Source: CAIWMF01 sp964402065 (GTDB lineage: Bacteria > Verrucomicrobiota > Verrucomicrobiia > Chthoniobacterales > UBA6821). Taken from it: 64,000 bases of DNA. The stretch is from contig CAYOAN010000002.1 in the NCBI GenBank assembly GCA_964402065.1, positions 248,001 to 312,000 on the forward strand, in the 5' to 3' direction. The notes below the pieces were generated by a model that was not told the origin of the DNA, did no database searches, and worked only from the letters and a program-made list of their open reading frames with translations. Each line of letters begins with the position of its first letter. Positions within the stretch are counted from its first letter, which is position 1. Shown in pieces: positions 63,919 through 64,000 of this stretch. A program made the position numbers and the translations under genes.

Positions 63919-64000
63919 ATGAGTTCTGATTTTAATTATGTTCATCCTGAGGTTTTAGTTTCCACGGAGTGGGTTGCTGCACATGTCAACGATCCTTCTA
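63919..64000 (+). CDS. Sulfurtransferase (rhodanese), 5' part only
   Basis: The visible 27 codons from ATG 63919 read MSSDFNYVHPEVLVSTEWVA and then AHVNDPS. The HPEVLVSTEWVA segment is the start of thiosulfate/3-mercaptopyruvate sulfurtransferases with two rhodanese domains. The active-site Cys lies beyond the window. Confidence 0.75.
   Translation, partial: MSSDFNYVHPEVLVSTEWVAAHVNDPS

Overview
The window looks like a chromosomal segment of a moderately AT-rich member of the Verrucomicrobiota (PVC superphylum). This is inferred from the general look of GroEL, DnaK, L28 and AccA and from the mix of genes; no rRNA is present to prove it. It is dominated by housekeeping genes. Nearly every start codon lacks a recognisable Shine-Dalgarno sequence, and many genes instead follow an AT-rich or pyrimidine-rich leader.

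Layout. 1-10.6 kb: cell wall and metabolism (dacA fragment, TPR protein, proC, polytopic membrane protein, lipoprotein, comEC, thiL, CPBP protease, and an rsmA-Nudix fusion). 10.7-15 kb: chaperones dnaK, groES, groEL, closed by a strong terminator. 15-23 kb: secreted protein, GTP-type PEP carboxykinase, a large protein with a glycosyltransferase-like C-terminus, an MBL-fold hydrolase and rho. 23-31.7 kb: RNase III, secreted proteins of unknown function, tRNA-Lys(CUU), SYLF protein, catalase, and an MFS transporter-terC-HAD operon. 32-36 kb: phosphopantetheinyl transferase, DEAD-box helicase, then a two-gene unit made of an unknown Tyr/Ser-rich protein followed by a SycD/LcrH-type type III secretion chaperone. 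36-51 kb: lepB, lepA, a sulfotransferase-like protein, a secretin (GspD) with a repeat protein, envelope genes (BamD-like, LptE), rsmI, accA and a LysM protein. 51.7-59.2 kb: the F1Fo ATP synthase operon atpB-E-F-H-A-G-[secreted repeat protein]-D-C. 59.8-64 kb: a DR2241-like protein, amidohydrolase, rph, rpmB, a small conserved protein and the start of a rhodanese.

Four signals stand out. (1) The orphan SycD/LcrH chaperone and its upstream partner, which carries an exact PxLxxP motif of the kind these chaperones bind in type III translocators. (2) Degenerate 7-nt tandem repeats (consensus about YCTGTAR or YCTTYAR) placed directly before the start codons of at least eight unrelated genes on both strands. 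(3) A MITE-like family with three copies of exactly 163 bp and terminal inverted repeats, plus a related subfamily; one element is nested inside another. (4) Altered familiar proteins: the RsmA-Nudix fusion, a ComEC whose metallo-beta-lactamase domain lacks its metal motif, a LysM/YkuD-like protein without a catalytic Cys, and an ATP synthase operon interrupted between gamma and beta. All calls come from reading the sequence; no database search was run.
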